A stretch of DNA of 64,000 nt from JAFGTX01 sp942492225 (GCA_942492225.1 CALODS010000016.1:5446-69445), one strand, 5' to 3'. Shown: positions 8,818 to 17,347, numbered from the stretch's first letter. Notes: a model not told the origin generated them from the letters alone. Made by a program: numbers and translations.

Positions 8818-10377
8818 ATGGTAGAAAATAGTTTAATCATAAGATGTATAGCCTGGGCTATGCAATTTTCATGGACCATTTACCAAGGAAGTCTAATAAA
8901 AAAAGCTGTTGATGGCTTATTTGTTTTTTTAAGTGAAGTATTCCGCTATAGTATCCTATATCCTATATTTACGTTTAGTCGTTTAAAAAAAGAAAGCTAC
9001 CCTATGGTATTAAAAAAATGTGCAAGGGTTTACGCTTGGATTATTAAATGCCTTAATAGTGTTTATAAGCGTGGTGTAGAGAATAGTTTTTTTGTGAAAA
9101 AAGCTGGGAAGATTTCATTTGGTCAATGGACTCAACATAGTCGGATCATAAGAGGTGTTCAACAATTTATTGGTAATGCAACTATCGAAGGAATACTCAT
9201 TTCTATTTTTGCATTTTTAGTGCCTTTTGTAGGCAAACAATTATCATTAATTTTAGCATTTACAACATTTGGCTTGTTTTTAATGAGTTCAATTATCAAA
9301 GGAAATCAACAATTCTTAATAACGAAAACAAGTGTCTTGGCACTTTGTTATTTTATAATGGTAAGTATAAATAGTTTTATGTCTATTAATCCAAGTGGTA
9401 GTATGCGTGACTTAGCCATACATACTGGTGGATTTTTAATAATGTTTGCTATTATAAACAGTCCACTAAAGAAAAATGATTATCGTTTGATTATCGATGC
9501 TTTATTACTTGCTGGAATGTTCGTCTCTTTATACGCCATCTATCAATACGTTGCCGATGTACCTATGGGGAGTGGTTGGGTAGATGCAACACAAAATCCA
9601 GGATTAACAGTCCGCGTGTTTGGTACATTTGAAAACCCAAATATTTTTGCAGAATTTTTAATTATGATGTTACCACTGTCTATGGCTAGAGGGGTTCAAT
9701 GCCTTTCTGAAAGAAGATGGATTAACGGAATATTTTTTGGCTTGCCTGCTGGCCTTATGGCCATCGCATTGTTAATGACGGCTTCACGGGCTGGATGGTT
9801 AGGTTTTGCGTTCAGTGTTGTTATTTTTATACTGTTGGTTAATATAAAATTTATTATTCCAATGATTTTTGCAGGCGTTGGCATGATTCCGTTGCTGCCA
9901 GAATCAATTATTCAAAGAATGAGCACTATTGGCAGTTTAAGTGATAGTTCAAATCTATACCGTTATAATCTATGGAAGAGTGCGTTTGAAATTATAAATG
10001 ATTTTTTTGTAACGGGTATTGGAACAGGTTACTTAGCTTTTAGAGCAATTACACCCTATTACATGAAAAATATGGCGCCGTATCATTCTCATAATACGTA
10101 TATTCAAACCCTAGTAGAATTTGGGATTGTTGGTTTGGTTATTTTTATAACGTGGTGTTACTTATTGTTTAAGGATGGTATGGATACTGCTCAAAAAAAT
10201 AAAGATTTTACAGTGCGGTTGTACAGTGCAGCCTTAACAGCAGGTTTTTGTGGGTTGTTACTTCATGGAATAGCCGAACATATCTTATATTATAGCAAGA
10301 TTATGTTGTTATTTTGGCTAGTAGTTGGTTTAATTGTTAAAGCAAACTATATAGATAAAAAACTAGAAAGTGAATAA
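8818..10377 (+). CDS. O-antigen ligase/Wzy-type polysaccharide polymerase or ligase
   Basis: The 519-aa polytopic protein has an unusual amphipathic N-terminal region of about 120 residues, then roughly ten TM helices. The Wzy_C/WaaL hallmark is present: a large external loop around residues 395-430 with GIGTGYLAF and YHSHNTYIQTLVEFGIVGL, which holds the conserved HNxxxQ pattern of the active site. These enzymes join lipid-linked glycans on the outer face of the membrane. Between a DUF4330 gene and a glycosyltransferase, it probably builds or ligates the secondary wall polymer that CsaB modifies. ATG at 8818 follows AGGTGAAGAA. Confidence 0.85.
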   Translation: MVENSLIIRCIAWAMQFSWTIYQGSLIKKAVDGLFVFLSEVFRYSILYPIFTFSRLKKESYPMVLKKCARVYAWIIKCLNSVYKRGVENSFFVKKAGKISFGQWTQHSRIIRGVQQFIGNATIEGILISIFAFLVPFVGKQLSLILAFTTFGLFLMSSIIKGNQQFLITKTSVLALCYFIMVSINSFMSINPSGSMRDLAIHTGGFLIMFAIINSPLKKNDYRLIIDALLLAGMFVSLYAIYQYVADVPMGSGWVDATQNPGLTVRVFGTFENPNIFAEFLIMMLPLSMARGVQCLSERRWINGIFFGLPAGLMAIALLMTASRAGWLGFAFSVVIFILLVNIKFIIPMIFAGVGMIPLLPESIIQRMSTIGSLSDSSNLYRYNLWKSAFEIINDFFVTGIGTGYLAFRAITPYYMKNMAPYHSHNTYIQTLVEFGIVGLVIFITWCYLLFKDGMDTAQKNKDFTVRLYSAALTAGFCGLLLHGIAEHILYYSKIMLLFWLVVGLIVKANYIDKKLESE

Positions 10378-10394
10378 AGGTAGTAGGTGATAGA

Positions 10395-11492
10395 ATGAAG
10401 ATTCTCTTAGGACTAATGAGCCTTGATATTGGTGGCGCAGAAACCCATGTGGTGACATTGGCAAAAGCATTAAAAAAGAAGGGCCATACTGTCGTAGTTG
10501 TTTCAGCAGGTGGCATTTATGAAAAAGAATTAACAGACGTTGGTGTTATCCATAATTATGCACCACTTGGTCACAAATCTCCACAAGCTATTATTAAATC
10601 TATCGCGGCGATGAAGCGTGCGATTAAGACATATGATATTGAAATTGTTCACACCCATGGGCGAATTCCATCATTGATTGGTGGCATTGTGTCAAAACTC
10701 TATGGTTGTAAGTTTATGACAACGGTTCATGCTATGTATAAATTGAATTCTTATAAGTGGTTATCGTTCTTTGGAAATAGAACCATTTGTGTAAGTGAAG
10801 ATATTAGAAATCATACAATAAATCATTATAATGTTGATAAAGATCAAATTGTATTGATTCCCAATTGTATTGATACGATGAAATTTTCAGCGATTCAAAC
10901 AGAAGAAACAGATGTTTTTACAATTGGTTATGTGAGCAGGATGCAAGGAGAACTTGCTGAAAGGGCTGTAGAAATAGCGCAAATGCTAACGACATATGCA
11001 TATGAGACAAATAAATCAGTCAAACTGCTCATTGTTGGTGATGGCGAAGCCTTTAATCAAGTCGTTACAGGTATCAATCAGATTTCAAAACGCATTGCAG
11101 AGTCCTATGTTGATAAAAAAATTGAAATTCAATTATTAGGTAAACGGACGGATATACCTGAATTAATGCATCAAATGGATGTGGTTGTCTGTGTCTCGAG
11201 AGTAGCAATGGAAGCGATGTCTTGTGGAAAGCCTGTTGTATTACTTGGTGGAGAAGGATACGAAGGATTACTAACAGAAGAGCGTTATAATCATGCGCGG
11301 GAATCAAATTTCACTGGTAGAACGAGTAGCATGACTTTTGAAGAGACAGCGTTTATTAAAGAAATAGAATTGTTAATATCAAATAGAGAACTTCGTGAGC
11401 AGCTCGGCAGATGGGGTAGAGAACAAATAATAAAAGAATTTAGTATTGAACAAATTGTTGAAGAGACGATTTGTCAATATAAAGCGTTATAG
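10395..11492 (+). CDS. GT4-type glycosyltransferase (GT-B fold)
   Basis: The 365-aa protein opens with KILLGLMSLDIGGAETHV, the N-terminal pattern of family 4 glycosyltransferases with the G-G-A-E nucleotide-sugar loop. The C-terminal domain carries the conserved donor-binding acidic region (EAMSCGKPVVLLGGEGYEG, about residues 272-290). It should transfer a sugar from a nucleotide donor in the cytoplasm, building the repeat unit of the surface polymer. ATG at 10395 follows GTAGTAGGTGATAGA. Spacing to the next DUF4330 gene is 10 bp, so the cluster reads as one operon. Confidence 0.87.
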   Translation: MKILLGLMSLDIGGAETHVVTLAKALKKKGHTVVVVSAGGIYEKELTDVGVIHNYAPLGHKSPQAIIKSIAAMKRAIKTYDIEIVHTHGRIPSLIGGIVSKLYGCKFMTTVHAMYKLNSYKWLSFFGNRTICVSEDIRNHTINHYNVDKDQIVLIPNCIDTMKFSAIQTEETDVFTIGYVSRMQGELAERAVEIAQMLTTYAYETNKSVKLLIVGDGEAFNQVVTGINQISKRIAESYVDKKIEIQLLGKRTDIPELMHQMDVVVCVSRVAMEAMSCGKPVVLLGGEGYEGLLTEERYNHARESNFTGRTSSMTFEETAFIKEIELLISNRELREQLGRWGREQIIKEFSIEQIVEETICQYKAL

Positions 11493-11502
11493 GAGGCAAC
11501 AA

Positions 11503-12000
11503 ATGAAAATCATAAATGAAAAAGGTAAACTCTTTGGTCTCGTAAATGTGATTGATTTGTTAATTGTATTAATCCTTATTATTGCGGTTGTTGGTGTTTT
11601 AAAATATAAGGATATTGGAAATATAGTTAGTAAACTTTCGTCAGATGACAGTGGAAGTATTTATATTACTTACAGTATTAATGGTGTAAAATATGTATCT
11701 TTTGAAGGTGTCTCTATGGGTGATACGTTTTTTGATGAAGATAGCCGACAAATAATAGGAACTGTTGTAGATAAGAGTGCAACATTATCAAAATTAGCAA
11801 CAACAAATAGTGAAGGGGAATTCGTTTATAGTGAAATTCCTGATCGGTATGATCTCTTGATTAAGGTAAAAGCAAAAGGTAGTTGGAATGACTTAGAAAT
11901 CAATGTAAACAATGATGACATTCACATTGGCGAAAAACAAGAAATTACTTCACGTATCAGTAATTTTTCAGCAGTAATCTACAGTATTGAAACCGAATAA
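11503..12000 (+). CDS. DUF4330 family membrane-anchored protein (second copy)
   Basis: Starting at ATG 11503, directly behind AGGAGGCAACAA, the protein is 165 aa. An upstream in-frame start would overlap the glycosyltransferase and lacks a ribosome site. One TM helix (about residues 16-38) follows the opening KGKLFGLVNVIDLLIVL, and an external beta-rich domain fills the rest. It parallels the first copy but is clearly divergent, so the two are not a recent duplication. It is inferred to be part of the wall-polymer machinery by context only. Confidence 0.8.
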   Translation: MKIINEKGKLFGLVNVIDLLIVLILIIAVVGVLKYKDIGNIVSKLSSDDSGSIYITYSINGVKYVSFEGVSMGDTFFDEDSRQIIGTVVDKSATLSKLATTNSEGEFVYSEIPDRYDLLIKVKAKGSWNDLEINVNNDDIHIGEKQEITSRISNFSAVIYSIETE

Positions 12001-12019
12001 TATACTTGGAGAAAAATAT

Positions 12020-13078
12020 ATGAAAAACGTACTAATTTGTGGCTATTATGGCTTCAAAAATATGGGCGACGAAGCATTACTCAAGAGTACTGTTGCGCTA
12101 TTTAACGAAATAGATTCCAGCATATCTGTAGAAGCTCTTTCCTACAATGTAAAATACACAGAAGAAACAATTGGAGTGAAAGGCTTTAGCAGAAAATCCT
12201 TAATAAAATTAATTCTAAAAATATGGCAAGTCGATTGTGTTGTTTTTGGTGGTGGGTCGTTATTACAAGACGTGACCAGTTCAAAATCCTTGCTGTATTA
12301 TTTAGGCATTATTATGCTTGCTAAAATAGTTAGAAAACCAGTCGCCATTATAGGTAATGGATTTGGTCCTGTTGATGGTGAGCGCAATCAACAACTTGTA
12401 CGCTGGTTGCTTAACCGAGTAGATGTTATATCTGTCAGAGATGCAGGTGCATTAGAAAAAATGCGATCTATTGGCATAACGACAGATATAACCTTGTCAT
12501 CTGACTTAACGTTTTTAATGCAAGGTTATACAAAGCCCTTAGTAGAAAAAGAGAAGGTAATTGGCATATCGTTGAGGCCTTGGCCATTTGAATCTAGATT
12601 TTTAACAGAAGTAGCAAAGTTTGCAGATTATATGGCTGACAAAGGGTATGAAATTCGCTTCTACCCAATGAAACAGCCCGACGATGAAATTGTATCTCAG
12701 GACGTGATGAATCGAATGGAATCAGACTGTCGCCTAATACGAGGTGCAGAATCACCAGAAGAAATTCTAAAACATATGAGAGATTGTCAAATTTTTATCG
12801 GCATGCGTCTCCATGGATTGATATTTGCAACGAATTTGGGTATTCCCTCTGTAGCAATTGAATATGATCCTAAAATAGCGAGTTTTTCTAAGGAAGCAGA
12901 GATTTTTAATGCGGGACGTTTTGATGTAATTACCGCTGAAAATTTAATCAGAGGTGTAGAGAATCTAGAGAATAATCTTGAAGTGGTGACAGAAAAAACC
13001 CTACAAAAAAGAGAAGAATTTAAACAGAAGGCATTGTTAAATAAAAAGTTAATTCAGACAATTGTAGATAAATATTAG
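12020..13078 (+). CDS. csaB: Polysaccharide pyruvyl transferase CsaB
   Basis: From ATG 12020 (GGAG upstream) the protein is 352 aa. It begins NVLICGYYGFKNMGDEALL, the CsaB signature, and contains VVFGGGSLLQDVTSSKSL and, near the C-terminus, FIGMRLHGLIFATNLGIPSVAIEYDPK, all typical of the family. CsaB adds a ketal pyruvate, taken from phosphoenolpyruvate, to the secondary cell wall polymer; the pyruvylated sugar is the anchor for S-layer-homology (SLH) domains. Its presence suggests that this organism displays SLH proteins. It is the last gene of the cluster, followed by a terminator. Confidence 0.93.
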   Translation: MKNVLICGYYGFKNMGDEALLKSTVALFNEIDSSISVEALSYNVKYTEETIGVKGFSRKSLIKLILKIWQVDCVVFGGGSLLQDVTSSKSLLYYLGIIMLAKIVRKPVAIIGNGFGPVDGERNQQLVRWLLNRVDVISVRDAGALEKMRSIGITTDITLSSDLTFLMQGYTKPLVEKEKVIGISLRPWPFESRFLTEVAKFADYMADKGYEIRFYPMKQPDDEIVSQDVMNRMESDCRLIRGAESPEEILKHMRDCQIFIGMRLHGLIFATNLGIPSVAIEYDPKIASFSKEAEIFNAGRFDVITAENLIRGVENLENNLEVVTEKTLQKREEFKQKALLNKKLIQTIVDKY

Positions 13079-13080
13079 TA

Positions 13081-13117
13081 ACAGACAGGTGTTGAGAGAC
13101 ATTCTGTCTGTTTTTTT
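13081..13117 (+). terminator. Terminator of the surface-polymer operon
   Basis: An 8-bp stem (ACAGACAG at 13081, CTGTCTGT at 13104-13111) is followed by seven T residues, 3 bp after the csaB stop codon. Confidence 0.85.
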
Positions 13118-13149
13118 GTTTGACAAATATTTAATTTTTAAAAAAGGGG

Positions 13150-13178
13150 TTCACAGGAAAAACAAAGTAGTGTACAAT
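13150..13178 (+). promoter_or_regulatory. Sigma-A promoter of the GAPDH gene
   Basis: TTCACA (13150-13155), a 17-bp spacer and TACAAT (13173-13178) lie 55 bp upstream of the GAPDH start codon. The spacing is optimal and there is one mismatch per box. Confidence 0.75.
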
Positions 13179-13189
13179 CTTAATTGTTT

Positions 13190-13214
13190 GAGCGGGACAA
13201 AAGTGATACCGCTC
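13190..13214 (+). promoter_or_regulatory. Palindromic operator candidate in the GAPDH leader
   Basis: GAGCGG (13190-13195) and CCGCTC (13209-13214) form a perfect dyad around a 13-base centre containing GACAAAAGTGATA. It starts about 12 bases after the -10 box, the position where CggR-type repressors of gapA bind as a roadblock, and it includes the CGGGAC half-site known from CggR operators. No cggR gene is present in the window. It might also act as an RNA hairpin. Confidence 0.5.
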
Positions 13215-13232
13215 TATTTCAAGGAGGATGCA

Positions 13233-14375
13233 ATGGCTATATTAGGTATCAATGGAATGGGCAGAATTGGAAAACTTACATTTTGGAATCAATTGAGTAT
13301 AGATGCATTTGATGGTTATGTTATAAATGCTGGTCGAGAAGTGGGAACAGGTATTAATGATTTTATTCAATTTATTAAAACAGATTCAACATATGGTAAT
13401 TTAGATAGATTTTTATATGGTTACTCAGGGCGTGAATGTACAATTGAAATAGTTGATGCGGCAGAGTGGTCATTTCGTATAAATGGTAAGCTGATTCAGG
13501 TATTGACATCAGCAAGAAATCCTAAAGATATTAATTGGAAAGCGTTCGACGTTAAAACCGTTGTCGATTGTACAGGGGTATTTTTAAATCCTAACACGCC
13601 AGTAGATTCGCCTAAAGGCAGTGTGAGAGGACATCTTGAAGCAGGCGCAGAAACCGTAATCTGTAGCGCACCATTCAAGTTAGACAAAGGGGCGTCTATA
13701 CCAGAAGATGCAAAGATGATAGTTTATGGTATTAATCATGAAGAATTAGAAATTGGAACACATAGAATCATATCTTCTGCAAGCTGCACTACAACTGGAT
13801 TATCACATATGATGAAACCACTTATTGATAATGAGAAGGTAGGAAAAATATTATCAGTTTGCATGTCAACGATCCATGCCGCGACAAACAATCAAATGGT
13901 ATTAGATGGAGTACCTGCAAAAGGGGCTACAGATTTAAGAAGAAATAGATCTGTAATGAACAATATTATCATTACTTCAACAGGTGCTGCGAAGGCATTA
14001 AAAATTGTATTACCAGAATTAAAAAACGTTCCATTTATGGCAGATTCCATTCGTGTGCCTACTAATACAGTATCACTTATTTCATTAAGCCTAACGATGG
14101 AAAAAGCTGTATCGGCAGAGGACTTAAATGATATTTATCGTCATGCTGCTGAAAATGGACAAAAAGCATTATTACATTATAGCGATGAACAAAATGTTTC
14201 TTGTGATTTTAGAGGAGAACGTGCATCGGTTATTATAGAAGGTTTTGAAACCGTTGCAGAAGTAACAGAAGGTAAAACACCTATTACACATGCGAAGATC
14301 ATGGGCTGGTATGACAATGAGTTCGGCAACTATGTCAACTCACTCTCCAAATTACTGGCACATGTTACTCAATAA
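13233..14375 (+). CDS. gap: Glyceraldehyde-3-phosphate dehydrogenase, divergent type
   Basis: From ATG 13233 (AAGGAGGATGCA upstream) the protein is 380 aa, longer than the usual ~335. Hallmarks are the Rossmann start ILGINGMGRIGKL, catalytic cysteine in SSASCTTTG (canonical SNASCTTN), the S-T-I-H-A segment, TGAAKA and the C-terminal WYDNEFGNY (canonical WYDNEWGYS). The phosphate-binding and catalytic Cys and His are kept, but several normally invariant neighbours differ, so it is a distant branch. It should oxidise glyceraldehyde 3-phosphate with NAD(P)+. It has its own promoter and terminator and no other glycolytic gene beside it. Confidence 0.85.
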   Translation: MAILGINGMGRIGKLTFWNQLSIDAFDGYVINAGREVGTGINDFIQFIKTDSTYGNLDRFLYGYSGRECTIEIVDAAEWSFRINGKLIQVLTSARNPKDINWKAFDVKTVVDCTGVFLNPNTPVDSPKGSVRGHLEAGAETVICSAPFKLDKGASIPEDAKMIVYGINHEELEIGTHRIISSASCTTTGLSHMMKPLIDNEKVGKILSVCMSTIHAATNNQMVLDGVPAKGATDLRRNRSVMNNIIITSTGAAKALKIVLPELKNVPFMADSIRVPTNTVSLISLSLTMEKAVSAEDLNDIYRHAAENGQKALLHYSDEQNVSCDFRGERASVIIEGFETVAEVTEGKTPITHAKIMGWYDNEFGNYVNSLSKLLAHVTQ

Positions 14376-14401
14376 TCTTTACAAATCAATTCATTAATCT
14401 T

Positions 14402-14437
14402 AGAGAGAAGAGAGCGCGACGGCGTCTCTCTTTTTTC
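14402..14437 (+). terminator. Terminator after GAPDH
   Basis: A GC-containing stem (GAGAGCGC with GCG-T-CTCTC, one bulged T) is followed by a T-run, 30 bp after the stop codon. Confidence 0.7.
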
Positions 14438-14472
14438 TTATTCTGCCGAAGTAAAATATCAGAAAATTCCGT

Positions 14473-14499
14473 TAAATAAACAGTGGTTTTTGCCGATAA
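14473..14499 (+). promoter_or_regulatory. Sigma-D (sigma-28) flagellar-type promoter
   Basis: TAAA (14473-14476), exactly 15 bases, then GCCGATAA (14492-14499) is a perfect match to the Firmicutes sigma-D consensus (TAAA-N15-GCCGATAA/T). It lies 57 bp upstream of the EF-hand-like gene, placing that gene in the motility and chemotaxis regulon. Confidence 0.85.
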
Positions 14500-14555
14500 A
14501 TGAAATATAGTAGAATGGATTCTGCCATGGCAAATTTCACACGGAGGTGAATATA

Positions 14556-15710
14556 ATGAGAATTAAAGAGGCAAACATGAATTTGGAATCTTCTGGGTTT
14601 CAAAAATCATCAGTCATTCAAGCGACATCTATGGAGATAAAACGTCAAAGAAATACCACGGATAAGGGTGGGAATCAAATTCGGGATGTGGATAGCATTA
14701 GCATTTCTGAAACAGGAAGGATACAATCTTTTACAGAATACTATTTTTTATCAATGGAAGAAATTGAAAATGCAGAAAAGATAAAATCATTGGAAGATGA
14801 GTTTTTGAGTGAAGAAGATAAGCTGAAAATTCATTTAATTGAGGCCTTTATGTCAAGATGGTTGGATAAAGATTTTAAGATGTCTAACTATACTCTTTAC
14901 ACCAAATCAGATGTCCATAATGAACAAAAACAACAACTGAGGAAGCTAAATCAATTTAACAAAAAAAAATCTCTCGTTGAATCAACTTATTTTAAAGAAG
15001 GAGTGGGAGAAAATAGAACGAAACAATACCAAATATTAAATACACAAAAAATAGATGTAAAATACAAGCACTATCGCGAAGAGACGAAAGAACAAGAAAT
15101 TAATTTTAGTGCAAAAGGAAAAGTAATCCTTGAAGATGGCAAAGAAATAGACGTTGATTATTTAATGCATCTATCTGAAAAATCATCTATAAGATCAGTT
15201 GAAGCATTTAGTGCAAGTATAATGATCGATCCAATTGTTATAACTTATAAAGGTGATAGTACAAAACTAACAGCAGATAAATATGCTTTTGATATTGATA
15301 TGGATGGAAACAAAGATCAAATTTCTTTCGCCACTAAAGGTTCAGGATTTTTGGCCCTCGATAAGAATAATAATGGACAAATAGATGATGGCAAGGAGTT
15401 ATTTGGTCCTTCAACAAACAATGGATTTTTAGAACTTGCAGCATATGATGAAGATAACAATGGCTGGATTGACGAAAATGATGCTGTTTTTAATCAATTG
15501 AGGATATGGGAACGTCTTGATGATGGCACAACAAAGTTAATGAGCTTAGGTGAAGTTGGCATTGGCGCTTTATATCTAAAAGACATCACAACATTATTTG
15601 ATATTTCAGATGATGAACTAAACGCACAAGGTAAAATGAAGACCAGCAGTATCTATCTAAATGAAGATGGCACTGCAGGCAGTATACATGAAATTGATAT
15701 TGTCGTATAA
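14556..15710 (+). CDS. EF-hand/dockerin-like calcium-binding protein under sigma-D control
   Basis: The 384-aa protein (ATG 14556 behind GGAGGTGAATATA) has no signal peptide or TM helix. Its C-terminal third contains three Asp-rich loops resembling EF-hand or dockerin calcium sites: DIDMDGNKDQIS, DKNNNGQIDDGKE and DEDNNGWIDEND (about residues 248-310), so it probably binds Ca2+. The N-terminal half (about 1-215) is charged and helical and I do not recognise it. Its perfect sigma-D promoter suggests a role in flagella or motility, perhaps as a late or surface-associated component. It is a single-gene unit with its own terminator. Confidence 0.75.
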   Translation: MRIKEANMNLESSGFQKSSVIQATSMEIKRQRNTTDKGGNQIRDVDSISISETGRIQSFTEYYFLSMEEIENAEKIKSLEDEFLSEEDKLKIHLIEAFMSRWLDKDFKMSNYTLYTKSDVHNEQKQQLRKLNQFNKKKSLVESTYFKEGVGENRTKQYQILNTQKIDVKYKHYREETKEQEINFSAKGKVILEDGKEIDVDYLMHLSEKSSIRSVEAFSASIMIDPIVITYKGDSTKLTADKYAFDIDMDGNKDQISFATKGSGFLALDKNNNGQIDDGKELFGPSTNNGFLELAAYDEDNNGWIDENDAVFNQLRIWERLDDGTTKLMSLGEVGIGALYLKDITTLFDISDDELNAQGKMKTSSIYLNEDGTAGSIHEIDIVV

Positions 15711-15741
15711 AAAAAGGTTGGGGAGATTCCCAGCCTTTTGT
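15711..15741 (+). terminator. Terminator after the EF-hand-like gene
   Basis: AAGGTTGGG and TCCCAGCCTT form a stem (with G-T pairs) that is followed by TTTTG, immediately after the stop codon. Confidence 0.8.
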
Positions 15742-15766
15742 TATACTATTTATGAGGTGATTAATA

Positions 15767-16768
15767 ATGAAAGAACCAAAAAAGATTATGCTTGCACATC
15801 TTCCTACACCAGTGCAAACATTAACCCAATTGTCTAAAAAAATTAGAATGAACAATAAAAATGCACCAATGATACATATTAAACGTGATGACTTTTCTGG
15901 TATTGAAGTATCAGGAAATAAAATTAGAAAGTTAGAATATTCTTTAAAGGAAGCGTTGGATCAAGGGTGTGACTTAATCATTACTTGCGGAGGCATTCAA
16001 TCAAATCATTGTCGAGCGACAGCTGCGATAGGTGCAAAATTAGGATTACGTGTTGTTCTACTTCTTAGAGGACATGGTGATGAGAAACAAGTCGGTAATT
16101 ATATGATGGATAATTTGTTTGGAGCAACGACGCATATTGTATCACCAGAGGATATTGAAACATCTATGGAAGCCTTGTTTCCAAAATTTGAAGATCTTTA
16201 TAGAAGAGAAGGCTATAAACCATATGCTATTCCTACAGGAGCCTCTAACGGCATTGGTGCCTTTGGATATAGACAGTGCATGAAAGAAATCCTTGAAACT
16301 AACAAGGATAGAAGTTACGACGCCATCGTTGTTACTGTTGGTTCAGCGGGGACGTATGCAGGACTTCTGATGGGAAAAGATGCCTATGGTTACCGAGGTG
16401 ATATTTATGGTATCAACATAGCTGCCGATAAAGGATATTTTACGAATAGAACTAAAGAAATAGTCAGTGAAGCAAATGTTTACTTGGAAGAAAAAAATAT
16501 GGTTCCGCAAGAGTGGATTAAAATAATTGATGGCTACCAAGGCGAAGGATATGCAATCAATGAAGCAAAAGATTTTTCCTTTATCAAGGAAATCGGTTCA
16601 ATCGAGGGGTTGCTTGTAGATCCAGTTTATACAGGCAAAGCGCTTTATGGTCTTGTAAAAGAATGTGAAAAAGGAACATTTGATCAATATGAGAATATAC
16701 TCTTTGTTCATACAGGAGGTATATATGGTCTACTAGCAAAAGCAGAAGAGATGGAATTATATATTTAA
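15767..16768 (+). CDS. PLP-dependent D-cysteine desulfhydrase/ACC-deaminase family enzyme
   Basis: The 333-aa fold-type II PLP enzyme carries the family marks: an IKRDD segment followed by SGNKIRKLEY, where the Lys of GNK forms the Schiff base (about residue 47), the CGGIQSNHCRATA loop and a glycine-rich VTVGSAGTYAGL phosphate loop. The IQSNH residues are shared by D-cysteine desulfhydrases and ACC deaminases. The reaction is probably D-cysteine to pyruvate, sulfide and ammonia, but the exact amino acid is unproven. ATG at 15767 follows GAGGTGATTAATA. A small membrane-protein gene follows 16 bp downstream. Confidence 0.85.
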   Translation: MKEPKKIMLAHLPTPVQTLTQLSKKIRMNNKNAPMIHIKRDDFSGIEVSGNKIRKLEYSLKEALDQGCDLIITCGGIQSNHCRATAAIGAKLGLRVVLLLRGHGDEKQVGNYMMDNLFGATTHIVSPEDIETSMEALFPKFEDLYRREGYKPYAIPTGASNGIGAFGYRQCMKEILETNKDRSYDAIVVTVGSAGTYAGLLMGKDAYGYRGDIYGINIAADKGYFTNRTKEIVSEANVYLEEKNMVPQEWIKIIDGYQGEGYAINEAKDFSFIKEIGSIEGLLVDPVYTGKALYGLVKECEKGTFDQYENILFVHTGGIYGLLAKAEEMELYI

Positions 16769-16784
16769 TAGAAATGAGGCAGTT

Positions 16785-17150
16785 ATGGCGAACTTCGGGT
16801 TTGATTGGGTATTTTTAGTTAGTGTTAAAGAGAGTGAATTATTTGAGTATGAAAAATTACTTTATAATCATGGCGTGCCATTTAAAAGTATCAAAACCAT
16901 AGAAGGACATAGGATGGAAGTACCAGAAAAATATAGTGAGGTTATGCGACTGATGATAGAAGACTATCAACATGGTATCTTAACGACGCCAGTTAATACC
17001 TTTAATCCACGCTATTCTACTTTCGAGCGTGGTGCAAAAATTCGTCAGATTGTTCGTCGCAAAAAAGTCATCAAAGGCAACTTTCTTTTTATATTAGTTT
17101 TAATGATGATTATGATGGCCATTCAACTATTAATGTATTTGCGCAAGTAA
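16785..17150 (+). CDS. Small protein with C-terminal membrane anchor, unknown function
   Basis: The 121-aa protein has a soluble N-terminal domain (about residues 1-70; VSVKESELFEYEKLLYNHGV) that looks like a small alpha/beta domain, a basic patch (IRQIVRRKKVIKGN), then one TM helix (about 97-118) at the C-terminus. The orientation suggests a tail-anchored cytoplasmic domain. I do not recognise the family; a DUF2007-like fold is possible but not shown. ATG at 16785 follows GAGGCAGTT and lies 16 bp from the PLP enzyme gene, so they are likely co-transcribed. Confidence 0.65.
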   Translation: MANFGFDWVFLVSVKESELFEYEKLLYNHGVPFKSIKTIEGHRMEVPEKYSEVMRLMIEDYQHGILTTPVNTFNPRYSTFERGAKIRQIVRRKKVIKGNFLFILVLMMIMMAIQLLMYLRK

Positions 17151-17202
17151 ATTTAGTTGCGAAGTTTTGGTTCATATGGTAACCTATTAGAAATTGAATA
17201 AT

Positions 17203-17289
17203 GCTTATCCAGAACAGGTGAGAGAATTCGCTCTTTGATCCTGTACCAACCTACGAAAAAGTAAGGTGGTCCCACGAATGTTGATAAGG
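17203..17289 (+). promoter_or_regulatory. S-box-like SAM riboswitch (SAM-I or SAM-I/IV variant)
   Basis: P1 is CTTATC (17203-17209 region) with GATAAG (17283-17288). P2 is ACAGG with CCTGT and contains paired TGA steps that can form a kink-turn. CCAACC-(P3)-AAGGTG matches the S-box core GCAACC-(P3)-AAGGTGC. There is little room for a P4 helix. It sits upstream of a terminator and the methionine synthase genes, so high SAM should stop transcription. The class call is from core motifs and gene context. Confidence 0.72.
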
Positions 17290-17301
17290 TCTATGATTAT
17301 A

Positions 17302-17336
17302 ACTCTCTGTCGTAGACAGGGAGTTTATTGTTTTTT
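17302..17336 (+). terminator. Riboswitch-controlled terminator
   Basis: A 10-bp stem (ACTCTCTGTC at 17302-17311, GACAGGGAGT at 17315-17324, one G-T pair) is followed by TTATTGTTTTTT. It is placed between the SAM aptamer and the first gene, as in transcriptional S-box control. Confidence 0.85.
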
Positions 17337-17347
17337 GGTATAAGAAA

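Noticed and set aside
17203..17337. The metH leader as a T-box (AGGTGGTCCCACG resembles AGGGTGGTACCGCG)
   Set aside because: There is no room for stem I and a specifier loop, and the P1 and kink-turn pairings support an S-box-type aptamer better.
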